This document shows positions 26,407 to 35,243 of a stretch of DNA of 39,950 nucleotides, piece after piece (position 1 is the first letter of the stretch; each line of letters begins with the position of its first letter). The DNA comes from an uncultured Cloacibacillus sp. (GTDB taxonomy: Bacteria > Synergistota > Synergistia > Synergistales > Synergistaceae). The stretch covers positions 1 through 39,950 of the forward strand of contig URAG01000012.1 in the NCBI GenBank assembly GCA_900545755.1, in the 5' to 3' direction. A program made the position numbers and the translations under genes. Below the pieces are notes generated by a model, which was given only the letters and a program-made list of their open reading frames with translations, ran no database searches and was not told where the DNA came from.

Positions 26407-27279
26407 ATGAACGCCGCTGACGGCTACTGGTGGTATATAACGATAAACACGAGCGCGGGCTGCGAGGATAATCTCCTTTCGCTCGCCGATATATCCGGCA
26501 GCATAGGAACGGAGCTTCAGGAAATGCCTGACGGCGTTTCGAGGCTGCGTATGTATTATAAGAGCGCTGAGGACATCTCATACTGGAAGAGCAAACTTTC
26601 CGAGGCGATGAAGGAATTCCCCGACGTCGCGATAGAGGACTCAGGCAAGATTGAAAACCAGCCGTGGAACGTCGTCGTCGAAGAGGCTTTCCCGCCTCTA
26701 CCGGTCGGCAGGGGGCTCGTCGTCCTCGCGCCGTGGCACCGCGGCACTGAGCCCGCGGACCGCACTGCGCTTTATATAAATCCGGGAAGCGCCTTCGGCA
26801 CCGGCTACCACGAGAGCACGCAGATTGTGCTCGAACTTCTCGAAAAATATCTGCGCCCAGGCATGACGACAGCCGACATCGGAACCGGCTCCGGAATCCT
26901 CACGATAGGCGCGCTGAAGCTCGGCGCGGAGTTCGCCTATGCGCGCGACATAGACCCAGCGGTCATCGAGGAAGTGCGCAAGAACTTCGAGCTCAACGAC
27001 TTGCCGTCAGAGAAGATAGATCTCGCGGTCGGCGATCTGCTCAAGGACTTCGGACACAAGGCGGACATACTTACGGCGAACATCCTGCTCGACCCGCTCA
27101 CGACGATGGTCGCGGACGTTCCCGCCGTTATAGGTAAAGACGGGACGGCAATCTTTTCTGGTATGCTCGAGAAGGAAAAACCGGTCTTCCTCGAAGCGCT
27201 CGCGAAAGCGCGCATGAAGCCGGTCGAGGAACTCGTAAAAGGAGAATGGTGGGGTGTCGCTGCCAAGGCTGAGGCTTGA
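26407..27279 (+). CDS. prmA: Ribosomal protein L11 methyltransferase PrmA
   Basis: 290 residues with an AGGAGG site. The SAM-dependent domain shows NPGSAFGTGYHESTQIVLELL, the PrmA hallmark, then motif I TADIGTGSGILTIGALKLGA, the acidic ARDIDPAVIEEV and ILTANILLDPL in the place of the catalytic loop. The N-terminal 100 residues correspond to the L11-recognition domain. The end overlaps rsmE by 26 bases. Confidence 0.92.
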   Translation: MNAADGYWWYITINTSAGCEDNLLSLADISGSIGTELQEMPDGVSRLRMYYKSAEDISYWKSKLSEAMKEFPDVAIEDSGKIENQPWNVVVEEAFPPLPVGRGLVVLAPWHRGTEPADRTALYINPGSAFGTGYHESTQIVLELLEKYLRPGMTTADIGTGSGILTIGALKLGAEFAYARDIDPAVIEEVRKNFELNDLPSEKIDLAVGDLLKDFGHKADILTANILLDPLTTMVADVPAVIGKDGTAIFSGMLEKEKPVFLEALAKARMKPVEELVKGEWWGVAAKAEA

Positions 27280-27973
27280 GCGCTGCTCCTGCGATAACGG
27301 GATCTGGACGATAGACGCGGAGGAGGCGCATCACCTCGTCCGCGTCCGTCATTGCTACACCGGCTCGCTGGTCGAGGGGCTGCTGAACGGCGAGAAAGTG
27401 ACGCTGCGGCTGTACTGCGACGGCGCTGCGGTCACGGCGCGCGAGCTCTCGCGCGCGGAGGAGCCGCCGCTCGAGCCGCGAGTAGAACTGCTGCTCGGCC
27501 TGCTAAAAAACGACCAGCTTGACGACGCGCTCCGCTTCTGCGCCGAGACCGGCGTATTCCGCATACATCTGCTCGTCTGCGAGCGCAGCGTGCCGCGATA
27601 CGACGGCGCGCGGCTCGACGATAAAATGAAGCGCTGGCGCAAAATCCTCGACGAAGCGACGAAACAGGCAGGAGCGGCGACGCCGCCGGTCCTCTGCACG
27701 CCAGTGCCATTTGCTGAGTTCGATTTTGACGGACTGCCTGAACAGAGGCTTGCCGCGCTGCTTTCCGACGCGGCGCGCCCGCTGCGCGAGGTGAGTGTAG
27801 CGGAGAGCCTCGCTGCCGCCGTAGGACCGGAGGGCGACTGGTCGCCCGATGAGAGCGCGCAGCTGCTATCCGAAAATTTCGCTCCTGTGCGCCTCGGCGC
27901 GAGGATAATGCGCGCGAGCACCGCCGTCGCGTCGTTCTGCGCCTCGCTCGCGATGATGTACGAAAAACGTTGA
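27254..27973 (+). CDS. rsmE: 16S rRNA (uracil-1498-N3) methyltransferase RsmE
   Basis: 239 residues from a GTG at 27254, 9 bases after GGAG inside prmA. The SPOUT-class knot is indicated by KNDQLDDALRFCAETGVFRI, the EATKQAG stretch, AVGPEGDWSPDE and the C-terminal LGARIMRASTAV. The pairing of prmA with rsmE is common in bacteria. Confidence 0.92.
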   Translation: MSLPRLRLERCSCDNGIWTIDAEEAHHLVRVRHCYTGSLVEGLLNGEKVTLRLYCDGAAVTARELSRAEEPPLEPRVELLLGLLKNDQLDDALRFCAETGVFRIHLLVCERSVPRYDGARLDDKMKRWRKILDEATKQAGAATPPVLCTPVPFAEFDFDGLPEQRLAALLSDAARPLREVSVAESLAAAVGPEGDWSPDESAQLLSENFAPVRLGARIMRASTAVASFCASLAMMYEKR

Positions 27974-28025
27974 AATACGGCGCGCGCCTAAAATCCAGCT
28001 GCGTGCGTGAAATTGTGAAAATCCA

Positions 28026-28385
28026 ATGAAATATATAAAACAGGCTTTCATTATATTTTTTATCAGTTTTCTCGGAGAACTTCTTAATGAGTATATACCT
28101 CTGCCGGTTCCAGCCGGGGTCTACGGCCTCGTGCTGCTGCTCGGCGCGCTTTGCGCCGGTGTAGTGAAATTGCCGGACGTCGAGAATTTCGGCGCTCTCA
28201 TGATAGAGATGATGCCGCTGATGTTCGTTCCACCGGCGGCGGGCGTTGTAGTCCACTATAAAGAAGTTCTGTCAGTCCTGGCGCCGTTTACCGCCGCTGC
28301 GATAATATCGACCGCCGCCGTAATGGCTGCGACTGGCTTCGTTACGCAGCGCATGATGCGGAAGAGAGACGGAGGCCGGAGATGA
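28026..28385 (+). CDS. lrgA: LrgA/CidA-family membrane protein
   Basis: 119 residues with about four membrane spans. The phrases IPLPVPAGVYGLVLLLG and EMMPLMFVPPAAGVVVHY are typical of LrgA/CidA. I see no good ribosome site, and the start overlaps no gene. Family members are described as holin-like in Staphylococcus and as components of pyruvate or glycolate carriers in Bacillus and plants. It overlaps lrgB (ATGA), as usual. Confidence 0.87.
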   Translation: MKYIKQAFIIFFISFLGELLNEYIPLPVPAGVYGLVLLLGALCAGVVKLPDVENFGALMIEMMPLMFVPPAAGVVVHYKEVLSVLAPFTAAAIISTAAVMAATGFVTQRMMRKRDGGRR

Positions 28386-29074
28386 TCTCAGACTCGGTAT
28401 ACTTCGGCCTCGCGCTTACATGCGGGGCGTACGTTGTAGGCTGCGCCGTCCATAGGGTCGTGAAAACCCCGCTGCTGAACCCGCTGATCCTTACGAACGT
28501 GCTCGTCATAGCGTTCCTCGCGCTCACCGGCGTGTCGTATGACGAATACTTCAACGGCGCGAAATATATAGGCGACCTTTTGACTCCCGCTACGGTCTGT
28601 CTCGCGATACCGCTCTACCGCCAGATCCATCTGCTAAAAAAACACGCGGCAGCGATATGCTGCGGCATAGCGGCTGGCGTCCTAGCCAACTCACTATGCA
28701 TACTCCTTATGTCGCTGCTCTTCGGTTTCAGCCGTACGATGTACGTGACGCTTCTGCCGAAATCCATCACCGCGGCGATAGGGATGCCTGTCAGTGAGGA
28801 GTTAGGCGGCATTCCAGCGATTACGATGCTTGCGACAGTCATAACAGGGGCTTTCGGCTACATCGCAGCACCAGCGATACTGAAGCTTGTCCGCGTCGGC
28901 GACAGAGTGGCTAAGGGCGTCGCCATAGGTTCAAGCTCGCACGCGTTCGGCACGGTGAAGGCTTTCGAAATGGGCGAGGCCGAGGGCGCGATGAGCAGCC
29001 TCGCTATAGCGGCGGCGGGGCTTATGACCGTCGCGCTGGCGCCTTTTGCGGCGCTTCTTTTCTTCTGGGAATAA
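28382..29074 (+). CDS. lrgB: LrgB/CidB-family membrane protein
   Basis: 230 residues, strongly hydrophobic with about six or seven spans. YFNGAKYIGDLLTPATVCLAIPLYRQ, TLLPKSITAAIGMPVSEELGG and GSSSHAFGTVKAFEMGE are the conserved LrgB blocks. It partners the preceding lrgA. A hairpin follows the stop. Confidence 0.9.
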   Translation: MISDSVYFGLALTCGAYVVGCAVHRVVKTPLLNPLILTNVLVIAFLALTGVSYDEYFNGAKYIGDLLTPATVCLAIPLYRQIHLLKKHAAAICCGIAAGVLANSLCILLMSLLFGFSRTMYVTLLPKSITAAIGMPVSEELGGIPAITMLATVITGAFGYIAAPAILKLVRVGDRVAKGVAIGSSSHAFGTVKAFEMGEAEGAMSSLAIAAAGLMTVALAPFAALLFFWE

Positions 29075-29079
29075 AGGTA

Positions 29080-29121
29080 AAGAGGCCGCGCGCATAAGGC
29101 TGAGGATGCGCACGGCCTCTT
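29080..29121 (+). terminator. Hairpin after lrgB
   Basis: A 15-bp stem (29080-29094 with 29107-29121, one mismatch) with a 12-base loop lies 6 bases after the lrgB stop. No T-run follows, so it may end transcription poorly or protect the 3' end. Confidence 0.55.
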
Positions 29122-29490
29122 CGAAAGCGCAGCGGCCCGCCGCTGTCTGTTGAAAAGGAGAGTTGAAGTGGAGGTTTGTGCAGAAACCTGTAAATAAATA
29201 CGCCGTCCCGATAATAGACGAACGCTCGGCATGAAATAATAAAATATATGAAAAATAATTTTTTTATATTCTAAAACTTGTTTATATCTTACACTGCTTT
29301 GATTAAATCTGTCAATAGAAATAAACGCGAAAAAATGGTTAAATCTCTGCTTATGCCGCCGTTAGGCATCCATGAAGGCGTTTCTATGCGCTCATTTGTG
29401 AAATGAAACGGAGAGATATGCATGCAAATCGCGGTACAAAAAGGCAGAAAACACCGCGCGGAATTGCAAGGCTTTGTAAAAGCTGAACGG
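29122..29490. other. Intergenic region, 369 bases, no supported gene
   Basis: The stretch is AT-rich between about 29238 and 29340. A good AAAGGAG site at about 29154 precedes only very short frames (9 or 23 codons), which I do not accept as genes. The repeat copy B lies at 29351-29397. A short frame at 29422 runs into the terminator and glcD antisense and is not credible. Confidence 0.5.
29351..29397 (+). repeat. Dispersed intergenic hairpin repeat, copy B
   Basis: It begins TTATGCCGCCGTTAGGCA and ends in an imperfect hairpin (ATGAAGGCG with GCGCTCAT around TTTCTAT). It matches copy A at 20604-20648 in the order and spacing of its conserved blocks. Confidence 0.5.
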
Positions 29491-29533
29491 AAAAATCCGC
29501 CGTCCTGCGGTTTGGAAGGGCGGCGGATTTTTT
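29491..29533. terminator. Terminator of the etfB-etfA-glcD operon
   Basis: An 11-bp GC-rich stem (ATCCGCCGTCC and GGGCGGCGGAT, one G-U pair) is flanked by A and T runs on both sides, so it works on the minus strand (T-run after the stem) and could also work on the plus strand. The dehydrogenase stop is 29 bases away. Confidence 0.85.
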
Positions 29534-29561
29534 ATGCTGCTTTGTTCGTTTATACGGCGCT

Positions 29562-30998
29562 CTATTCCTCGCTGAGCGGGGAGAACATCTTGCCGGGGTT
29601 CATTATGCCTAGCGGGTCGAAGGCTTTTTTGACGCCGCGCAGCACCTCGAGCTCCGCGGGCGATTTATTCTCTAGCAGTATGTTCTGCTTGACGTACCCG
29701 ACGCCGTGCTCGCCGCTGCCTATGCCGCCGAGCGCTATCGCCTCGCGGATGAGTGCGTTGAAGAACTCCTCTGCGTAGTGCGCCCAGCGCTCCGGGCTCA
29801 TGCCCTCGGGCTTGAGCGGAATCGGGTGGATGTTGCCGTCGCCGATGTGCGAGATTATCCCTATCTCGACGTTCCATTCCTCGCTGAGTTTCTTTATGCG
29901 GCGTATCATTTCCGGCACGGCCGAGAGCGGCACCATGAGGTCGCCGGACGAGCAGGCGTGCGGGTCCTTCGCGCGCATCCCTTCGAGGCCGTTTTGGCGC
30001 ACGTTCCACATAGCTGCGGAGTCGGTGCGGCTCTCGGCGACGAATACCTCGAAGGCCCCGCACTCGAGGCATATCTTTCCGACGGTCTCGTAGCCGTCTT
30101 CAAGCTGCCCGTCTGTGTCCCCCTCGACCTGTACCAGGAGGTATCCCTCGCTCCGTTCCTGCTCCGGCAGCGTGCAGCCAAGATATTCCGTCGTGTATTT
30201 GACGAGGTTCCTGTCCATAAATTCGCACGAGATTATGCGTTTGCCGGAGCCGATGACCTTCGCCACACTGTCGACGAGCTGCTCGACGGTCGGGTAGCAG
30301 GCGAGCAGGTTGACCGTTTTGCCAGGCTTCGGTTCAAGGTTGACTATCAGCTTCGTAGCTATCGCAAGCGTGCCCTCGCTGCCGACGAGCAGGTTTAGCA
30401 GGCTGTATCCCCAGGTGTCTTTGCGGTAGCGGCCTCCGAGCTCGAGTACATCGCCCGAGGGAAGCACGACCTCGGCGCCTAAGATGTGGCGGCGCGTGTT
30501 GCCGTAGCGGATGACCTTGCCGCCGCCTGCGTTAGTCGCAAAGTTGCCGCCGATGAAGCTTGTTTCTGTACTCATCGGATAACCGGCGTATAGGAAGCCG
30601 TGCTCCGCCGCTGCGCGGCAAAGGTCGTTTGTGACGACGCCGGGCTCGACGACCGCGACACGGTTGACTGGATCGATTTCCAGGATTTTATTCATGCGTT
30701 CGAGCGATAGGACGATGCCGCCCGCTATCGGTACGGCCCCGCCGTTGAGGCCGCTGCCTGCGCCGCGCGGCGTTACTGGGATACGCTCGCGGCTCGCTAT
30801 CTTCATTATCTCGGAGACCTGTTCCGTGTTCGAAGGCTTGACTACGGCCTCGGGCATATGCCCCCAGACGCGGCCCGCCTGGTCCCAGGCATAGTTGTCG
30901 AGTTGCTCCGCGTCGTCCATCACGACGCCGCCCGGCCCCGTGACAGAGCGAAGCTCGTCATATATTGCTTTTGTGACTTTCCCGTAGCGAGCCATCAT
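29562..30998 (-). CDS. FAD-linked 2-hydroxyacid dehydrogenase (GlcD/LctD type)
   Basis: 478 residues; ATG at 30998 or 30995 (two ATG in tandem, the first overlapping the etfA stop). The FAD_binding_4 domain shows PVTPRGAGSGLNGGAVP, IGGNFATNAGGGKVIRYG and LVGSEGTLAIATKL; the FAD-oxidase C domain carries HIGDGNIHP and GSGEHGVG with the substrate-side histidines, and ends FDPLGIMNPGKMF. Homologues oxidise glycolate or D-lactate. With etfB and etfA just upstream in one operon, electrons probably pass to ETF; a confurcating lactate dehydrogenase like LctBCD of Acetobacterium is a reasonable comparison but not shown. No iron-sulfur subunit (GlcF) is present. Confidence 0.88.
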   Translation of the reverse strand: MMARYGKVTKAIYDELRSVTGPGGVVMDDAEQLDNYAWDQAGRVWGHMPEAVVKPSNTEQVSEIMKIASRERIPVTPRGAGSGLNGGAVPIAGGIVLSLERMNKILEIDPVNRVAVVEPGVVTNDLCRAAAEHGFLYAGYPMSTETSFIGGNFATNAGGGKVIRYGNTRRHILGAEVVLPSGDVLELGGRYRKDTWGYSLLNLLVGSEGTLAIATKLIVNLEPKPGKTVNLLACYPTVEQLVDSVAKVIGSGKRIISCEFMDRNLVKYTTEYLGCTLPEQERSEGYLLVQVEGDTDGQLEDGYETVGKICLECGAFEVFVAESRTDSAAMWNVRQNGLEGMRAKDPHACSSGDLMVPLSAVPEMIRRIKKLSEEWNVEIGIISHIGDGNIHPIPLKPEGMSPERWAHYAEEFFNALIREAIALGGIGSGEHGVGYVKQNILLENKSPAELEVLRGVKKAFDPLGIMNPGKMFSPLSEE

Positions 30999-31996
30999 TC
31001 CTGTCCTTTGTATTTTTTGACGGCGGCTATGAGAGCGTTCAGCACTTCCATCGCGTCTCCCTGCACAGAAAGATCCGCGACTCGGAAAATCGGCGCTTCC
31101 GGATCGGTATTGACTGCTATGACGGTCTCTGCGCCTGACATGCCGGCTATGTGCTGCACCGCGCCCGATATGCCGAAAGCGATGTAGAGGCGCGGGGTTA
31201 CTGATTTTCCGGAAAGCCCGACCTGCGCCGAATAGGGCGCCCAGCCGAGGTCGACCGCCATGCGCGACGCTCCGACGGTGCCGCCGAGAAGCTCCGCAAG
31301 CTCCGAAAGTTTCGCGAAGTTTTTAGAGTTTTTCATCCCTTTGCCGCCCGCGACTATTATCTCTGCCTCCTGTAGGGGCAGGCCGACGCTCTTCTCAGCG
31401 TCGAAGCCGATGAATTTTATAAGCGAGCGCATAACGTCGTCCGCGGGCTTGAAACGCACGATTTCGCATGTGCGCGAAACGTCTGGAGAAAGCGGACGCT
31501 TCGACTTAGGCCGCACGGTACACATCTGCGGATCGCGCCCCTTTGTTTTGATGTCCGCCATGACGTTGCCGCCTATCGCGGGGCGCGTCTGCACGAGCCG
31601 CTTGCTCTCTGGGTCTATCGCCAGCTCAGTGCAGTCTGCCGTCAGACCGCAGCCGAGCCGTGCGCTGAGCATCGGCATGACGGTGCGCCCCTGCGTCGTC
31701 GCCGATGCTATCAATATAGACGGCCCGCGCTCCTCGATGAGTTCCGCGAGCGCAGCGCAGGCTATATCGGCCTTGAAATGCTCGAATTCAGGCTCGTCGG
31801 CCACGTAGACCTTGTCGGCGCCGTAAGCCGCGAGCGACGGCGCGGCTTCGAGAACGCCGCTCCCCATGACGACGCTCGCGAGCGGGGCGCCGAGCGCGTC
31901 GGCGAGCTCGCGTCCCCAAGCCAGCAGCTCGCGCGAGACGGGGTGTATTACGCCTCCGCGTACCTCTGCGAGAGTCCAGACTTCACCGTTCTTCAT
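30995..31996 (-). CDS. etfA: Electron transfer flavoprotein subunit alpha
   Basis: 333 residues. The FAD-binding C-terminal half shows RPAIGGNVMADI, then VGLSGKSVTPRLYIAFGISGAVQHIAGM and IAVNTDPEAPIFRVADLSVQGD, diagnostic of EtfA. The N-terminal ferredoxin-like extension found in some clostridial LctC proteins is absent. Both ends overlap neighbours by 4 bases (ATGA), so translation is coupled with etfB and the dehydrogenase. Confidence 0.94.
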   Translation of the reverse strand: MKNGEVWTLAEVRGGVIHPVSRELLAWGRELADALGAPLASVVMGSGVLEAAPSLAAYGADKVYVADEPEFEHFKADIACAALAELIEERGPSILIASATTQGRTVMPMLSARLGCGLTADCTELAIDPESKRLVQTRPAIGGNVMADIKTKGRDPQMCTVRPKSKRPLSPDVSRTCEIVRFKPADDVMRSLIKFIGFDAEKSVGLPLQEAEIIVAGGKGMKNSKNFAKLSELAELLGGTVGASRMAVDLGWAPYSAQVGLSGKSVTPRLYIAFGISGAVQHIAGMSGAETVIAVNTDPEAPIFRVADLSVQGDAMEVLNALIAAVKKYKGQE

Positions 31997-32805
31997 CTTG
32001 CCGCCTCCAGACAGTTCTTATCTTCGAGAACCTTCATCATCGCGTCTATCGTGGATTCCAGCCCTTCCGCGGCGTTTATCCTGCGTCCCTGCCGCGTCAC
32101 CTTCGGGTATGTTACGCGGACTACCTGAGTAGCAGAGCCGGCAAGCCCTGTCTCCGAGCCGTCCATGTGCAGCCCGTCAGCGGTCTCAGTAGGAATTACT
32201 GCGGCCTTCGCACGCAGCTTTCCGCCGAGCGTACATAGGCGCGGAATGTTCATCTCCTTGACTGGGATGACTAGCGCCGGCAGCGGCGCTTCGACCGTTT
32301 CGTGTCCGCCCTCTACGGCGCGCGTGACGCGGATGCGCTCGTCTGTAAGCTCGTCTATCGCGCTGACGTATGAGAGCACCGTGACTCCCGTAAGCTCGGC
32401 GCATGCAGGGCCGACCTGTCCCGTCTCCCCGTCGGTCGCGCGCTCGCCTGCGAAGAGCAGGTCGAACGGCCCGGCGTTGAGCAGCGCGCGCGAAAGAGTA
32501 CGCGCCGTCGCGAGCGTGTCCGCGCCGCCGAACTTCCTGTCCGAAAGCAGCAGCCCCTTGTCGCATCCCATAGCGATTGCGTAGCGCACCGCCTTCAGAG
32601 CAGCCGGCGGCCCCATAGTCACCGCCGTTACCTCAACCTCGCCCGCGGGGCGCGACTCTTTGACGCGCACCGCGGCCTCGACGGCGTGAAGGTCGAGCGG
32701 GTTAAGCTCCGCTTCGACGCCGTCGCGTATCATCGTGCCGGTCTTTTCGTCGATCTTGACCGTGTCGACTGCCGGGACCTGTTTTATAAGTACGGCTATC
32801 CGCAA
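31993..32805 (-). CDS. etfB: Electron transfer flavoprotein subunit beta
   Basis: 270 residues from a TTG at 32805, preceded by GGGAGGAAAGG; the longer frame to 32874 lacks a site and does not resemble EtfB before that codon. It opens RIAVLIKQVPAVDTVKID, as EtfB should, and holds the AMP/flavin-site phrases AIAMGCDKGLLLSD and ATDGETGQVGPACAELTG. The C-terminus lies over the etfA start. Confidence 0.93.
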   Translation of the reverse strand: MRIAVLIKQVPAVDTVKIDEKTGTMIRDGVEAELNPLDLHAVEAAVRVKESRPAGEVEVTAVTMGPPAALKAVRYAIAMGCDKGLLLSDRKFGGADTLATARTLSRALLNAGPFDLLFAGERATDGETGQVGPACAELTGVTVLSYVSAIDELTDERIRVTRAVEGGHETVEAPLPALVIPVKEMNIPRLCTLGGKLRAKAAVIPTETADGLHMDGSETGLAGSATQVVRVTYPKVTRQGRRINAAEGLESTIDAMMKVLEDKNCLEAAR

Positions 32806-33089
32806 AATCCTTTCCTCCCTGCCGAAATTTTCATTCGTATAACTTTGTATATCTCCGGTGCGGCTTTTGCGCATAGTCTCCGGCGCCGGAAAGAGTAATA
32901 CGCTTCATTATATCGCACATACCTGCATGGCGGCGCACTAAGCGCGCGAAATCCGCGAAAAAAGCGCTTCATCGCGCACCCGCGGCGGCGCGTGAAAAAT
33001 CCCGCTTTTCGCGCGTGGACGCATACGCCGCGCCGTTGTAAGATAAAGCCGTAATCTCAGCAAAACGGCATAAAATGGGAGGCGCGGCT
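32806..33089. promoter_or_regulatory. Divergent region between etfB and dsdA
   Basis: Both transcripts must start here. On the plus strand TGGACG (33016-33021) and TAAGAT (33039-33044) are 17 bases apart and may serve dsdA. On the minus strand a TATAAT occurs near 32910 without a clear -35. A perfect 12-base palindrome, TCCGGCGCCGGA, lies at 32879-32890 and a partial repeat of its left arm (CTCCGGTGC) near 32853. A longer inverted repeat (CCGCGAAAAAAGCG near 32955 with CGCTTTTCGCG near 33004) is also present. Functions are not known. Confidence 0.4.
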
Positions 33090-34427
33090 ATGGATAGGGA
33101 ACAGGTGCGTAAACTGATGGAGGAAAACCCGACTGTGAAGGCGCTCGCAGAGGAACGCGAAATACTCTGGCTCAACCCACAACTCTCGAAGTTTGGCGCG
33201 GTGCGCGGCGCTCTGGCGCTTTCCATGGCGGACGTCGACGACGCGGAAGCGCGGCTCGGGCGTTTCGCGCCGTTTATAATGAAAAAATTTCCCGAGACTG
33301 CGGAGTCCAGCGGAATAATCGAATCGGAGCTGCGCGAGGCCGCGGCGATGAAGGAGCGGCTTCGCGGCAAATACGGCGCGAAAATCGAAGGCCGCCTCTT
33401 CGTCAAAATGGACGGCGACCTGCCGATAGCTGGCTCGATAAAAGCGCGCGGCGGCATCTACGAAGTGCTCAAGCACACTGAGGAGCTAGCCCTTGAGCAC
33501 GGCCTGCTACGCGAGGGAGATTCATACGACAGGCTCGCGTCGGACGAGGCGCGTGAATTTTTCTCGCAGTACACGATGCAGGTCGGCTCGACCGGCAATC
33601 TCGGCCTCAGCATCGGCATAATGAGCGCTGCTATAGGCTACAACGCCGTCGTCCACATGTCCGCCGATGCACGCGCGTGGAAGAAGGCGCTGCTGCGCAG
33701 CCACGGCGTCAAGGTCATAGAATACGACACGGATTACAGCGAGGCGGTAAAGCATGGGCGCGCGCAGTCCGACGCGGACCCGAAGAGCTACTTCGTCGAC
33801 GACGAGAACTCGAAGAACCTCTTCCTCGGCTACGCTGTCGCGGCGAAGCGGCTCGTCCCGCAGCTGAAATCTCTCGGCGTGACGGCGGACGCGGAGCATC
33901 CGCTCTTCGTCTACCTGCCATGCGGAGTCGGCGGCGCGCCGGGCGGCGTCACCTTCGGCCTGAAACAGATATTCGGCGACGCGGTCCACTGCTTCTTCGT
34001 CGAGCCGACGCAGGCCCCATGCATGGTTCTCGGCATGGCGAGCGGCCTGCACAGCGGCATAGCGGTTAAGGACATAGGGCTCACGGGGCTGACGCACGCG
34101 GACGGCCTCGCGGTCGGGCGCGCCTCGGGCTTCGTCGGCCGCGTAATGGAGCCGCTGCTATCGGGCGACTTCACGCTGTGCGACGCGAAACTCTACGAAT
34201 ATATGCGCGACCTGCTCGAAACGGAAAATATCTTCATAGAGCCGAGCTCATGCGCCGCATTTGAAGGCCCCGCGCTTCTCGGACGCAGCGCACAATGGCG
34301 CGAATACATTGAAGCGCACGGCCTCTCGGGAAAAATGCGAAACGCAGCGCACATAGCCTGGGCGACCGGAGGCCGCCTCGTGCCGGAAGAAATAAGGCAG
34401 GAATATATAGTTACAAAGCTCGCATAA
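33090..34427 (+). CDS. dsdA: D-serine ammonia-lyase (D-serine dehydratase)
   Basis: 445 residues from the ATG at 33090, seven bases after GGGAGG; an ATG at 33075 lies before that site. It converts D-serine to pyruvate and ammonia with PLP. The PLP lysine is K118 in LPIAGSIKARGGIYE, the same position as in the E. coli enzyme, and the phosphate loop is VGSTGNLGLSIG. Further DsdA blocks are HMSADARAWKKALLRSHG, LPCGVGGAPGGVTFGLK and IEPSSCAAFEGP. No dsdC/dsdX regulator or transporter is beside it. D-serine use and detoxification both fit. Confidence 0.96.
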   Translation: MDREQVRKLMEENPTVKALAEEREILWLNPQLSKFGAVRGALALSMADVDDAEARLGRFAPFIMKKFPETAESSGIIESELREAAAMKERLRGKYGAKIEGRLFVKMDGDLPIAGSIKARGGIYEVLKHTEELALEHGLLREGDSYDRLASDEAREFFSQYTMQVGSTGNLGLSIGIMSAAIGYNAVVHMSADARAWKKALLRSHGVKVIEYDTDYSEAVKHGRAQSDADPKSYFVDDENSKNLFLGYAVAAKRLVPQLKSLGVTADAEHPLFVYLPCGVGGAPGGVTFGLKQIFGDAVHCFFVEPTQAPCMVLGMASGLHSGIAVKDIGLTGLTHADGLAVGRASGFVGRVMEPLLSGDFTLCDAKLYEYMRDLLETENIFIEPSSCAAFEGPALLGRSAQWREYIEAHGLSGKMRNAAHIAWATGGRLVPEEIRQEYIVTKLA

Positions 34428-34450
34428 AACTGCGGGAAAAGATATAAAAG

Positions 34451-34485
34451 CGGCGGGGCGCCTGAACCGGAGCGCTCCGCCGTTG
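34451..34485. terminator. Hairpin between convergent dsdA and the solute-receptor gene
   Basis: An 11-bp stem with one G-U pair (34451-34461 with 34472-34482) is followed on the minus strand by CTTTTATAT, so it mainly fits the leftward peptide-transporter transcript. The plus-strand T-run is poor. Confidence 0.6.
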
Positions 34486-34506
34486 GTGTGGTACGGCAGG
34501 CGATAG

Positions 34507-35243
34507 TTATTCACACGTGCCGAAATATGTTCTGTAAAGCTGTTCGTAAGCTGCGCTGTTTTTATAGCGGGCAAGCGCTTCGTTGAGTTTGTCCAGCAGT
34601 TCTGAGTTCCCTTTGCGTACCGCTATAGCAAGCGGCTGCGCTACGCCGTCCTCCGACGCGATCACAAGCCGTTCGCCGTAGACGTTGGCGATGAGATATT
34701 CAGCTGAGAGCTTCGACGTGACGGCGCGCCCGGCTTCGCCCTCAAAGAGCATCCCTACCGCCTCCGCAACGCTCTCCGCCTCGATTATTTCTCCCTGCCC
34801 GGCGTAATTTTGACGCGCGAATATCATGTGTACAGTTCCCTTTTCGGCGGCAGTGTTCACGTGCCATCCCGGCTTTGCCGCGCTTCCGCCCATCGTTACG
34901 GAGACCGTCCTGTCTTCGGCGTACGGCGCTGTGAAATCCGCCTCGCGCCGCCGTTCCGCCGTTACAATGAACGCCGCTATCGCCGCGTCGTATCTGTTCT
35001 CGTCAAGTCCCTGAAGCAATTCGTCGAACGGCGCGGTGACGAATTCGGCGCCATCGCAACCCATCAGCCGCGCAAGCGCCTCTATAAGCTCTACGTCGAA
35101 ACCTGTATATGTCCCGCTCTCCGCCTGATAATACTCATAGGGCTGAAAGTCTGCGTCGGTTCCTACTCGTAGGAGCGATGCCTCCGCACCGCAAGCCGCG
35201 AAAATCGCAAGCGCTGCGGCGGCCGCTGCAAAAAATTCTTCAT
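34507..35243 (-). pseudogene. Family-3 solute-binding lipoprotein with a one-base frameshift at a T6 tract
   Basis: The frame resembles amino-acid-type PBPb receptors: LRVGTDADFQPYEYY, TGFDVELIEALARLMG, PFDELLQGLDENRYDAAIAAF and RREADFTAPY. Its N-terminus carries a clear lipoprotein signal (FFAAAAAALAIFAAC, lipobox cysteine). The only good start, ATG at 35243 with GGAGG upstream, is one base out of frame: six T (plus-strand A at 35230-35235) where seven would give MKNFFAAAAAALAIFAAC. The open alternative begins at a TTG at 35274 without a ribosome site and puts the acidic residues TYEAEAELYNEE before the signal. A sequencing error, phase variation or a recent mutation are all possible. It ends the peptide-transporter cluster; no permease or ATPase of its own is present. 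Confidence 0.7.

Noticed and set aside
29154..29231. Tiny frames (9 and 23 codons) after an AAAGGAG site
   Set aside because: Too short and without comparison data; the site may be chance.
29361..29367. GTTAGGC, similar to an integron attC core
   Set aside because: No matching partner core site or cassette gene nearby; explained better by the dispersed repeat.
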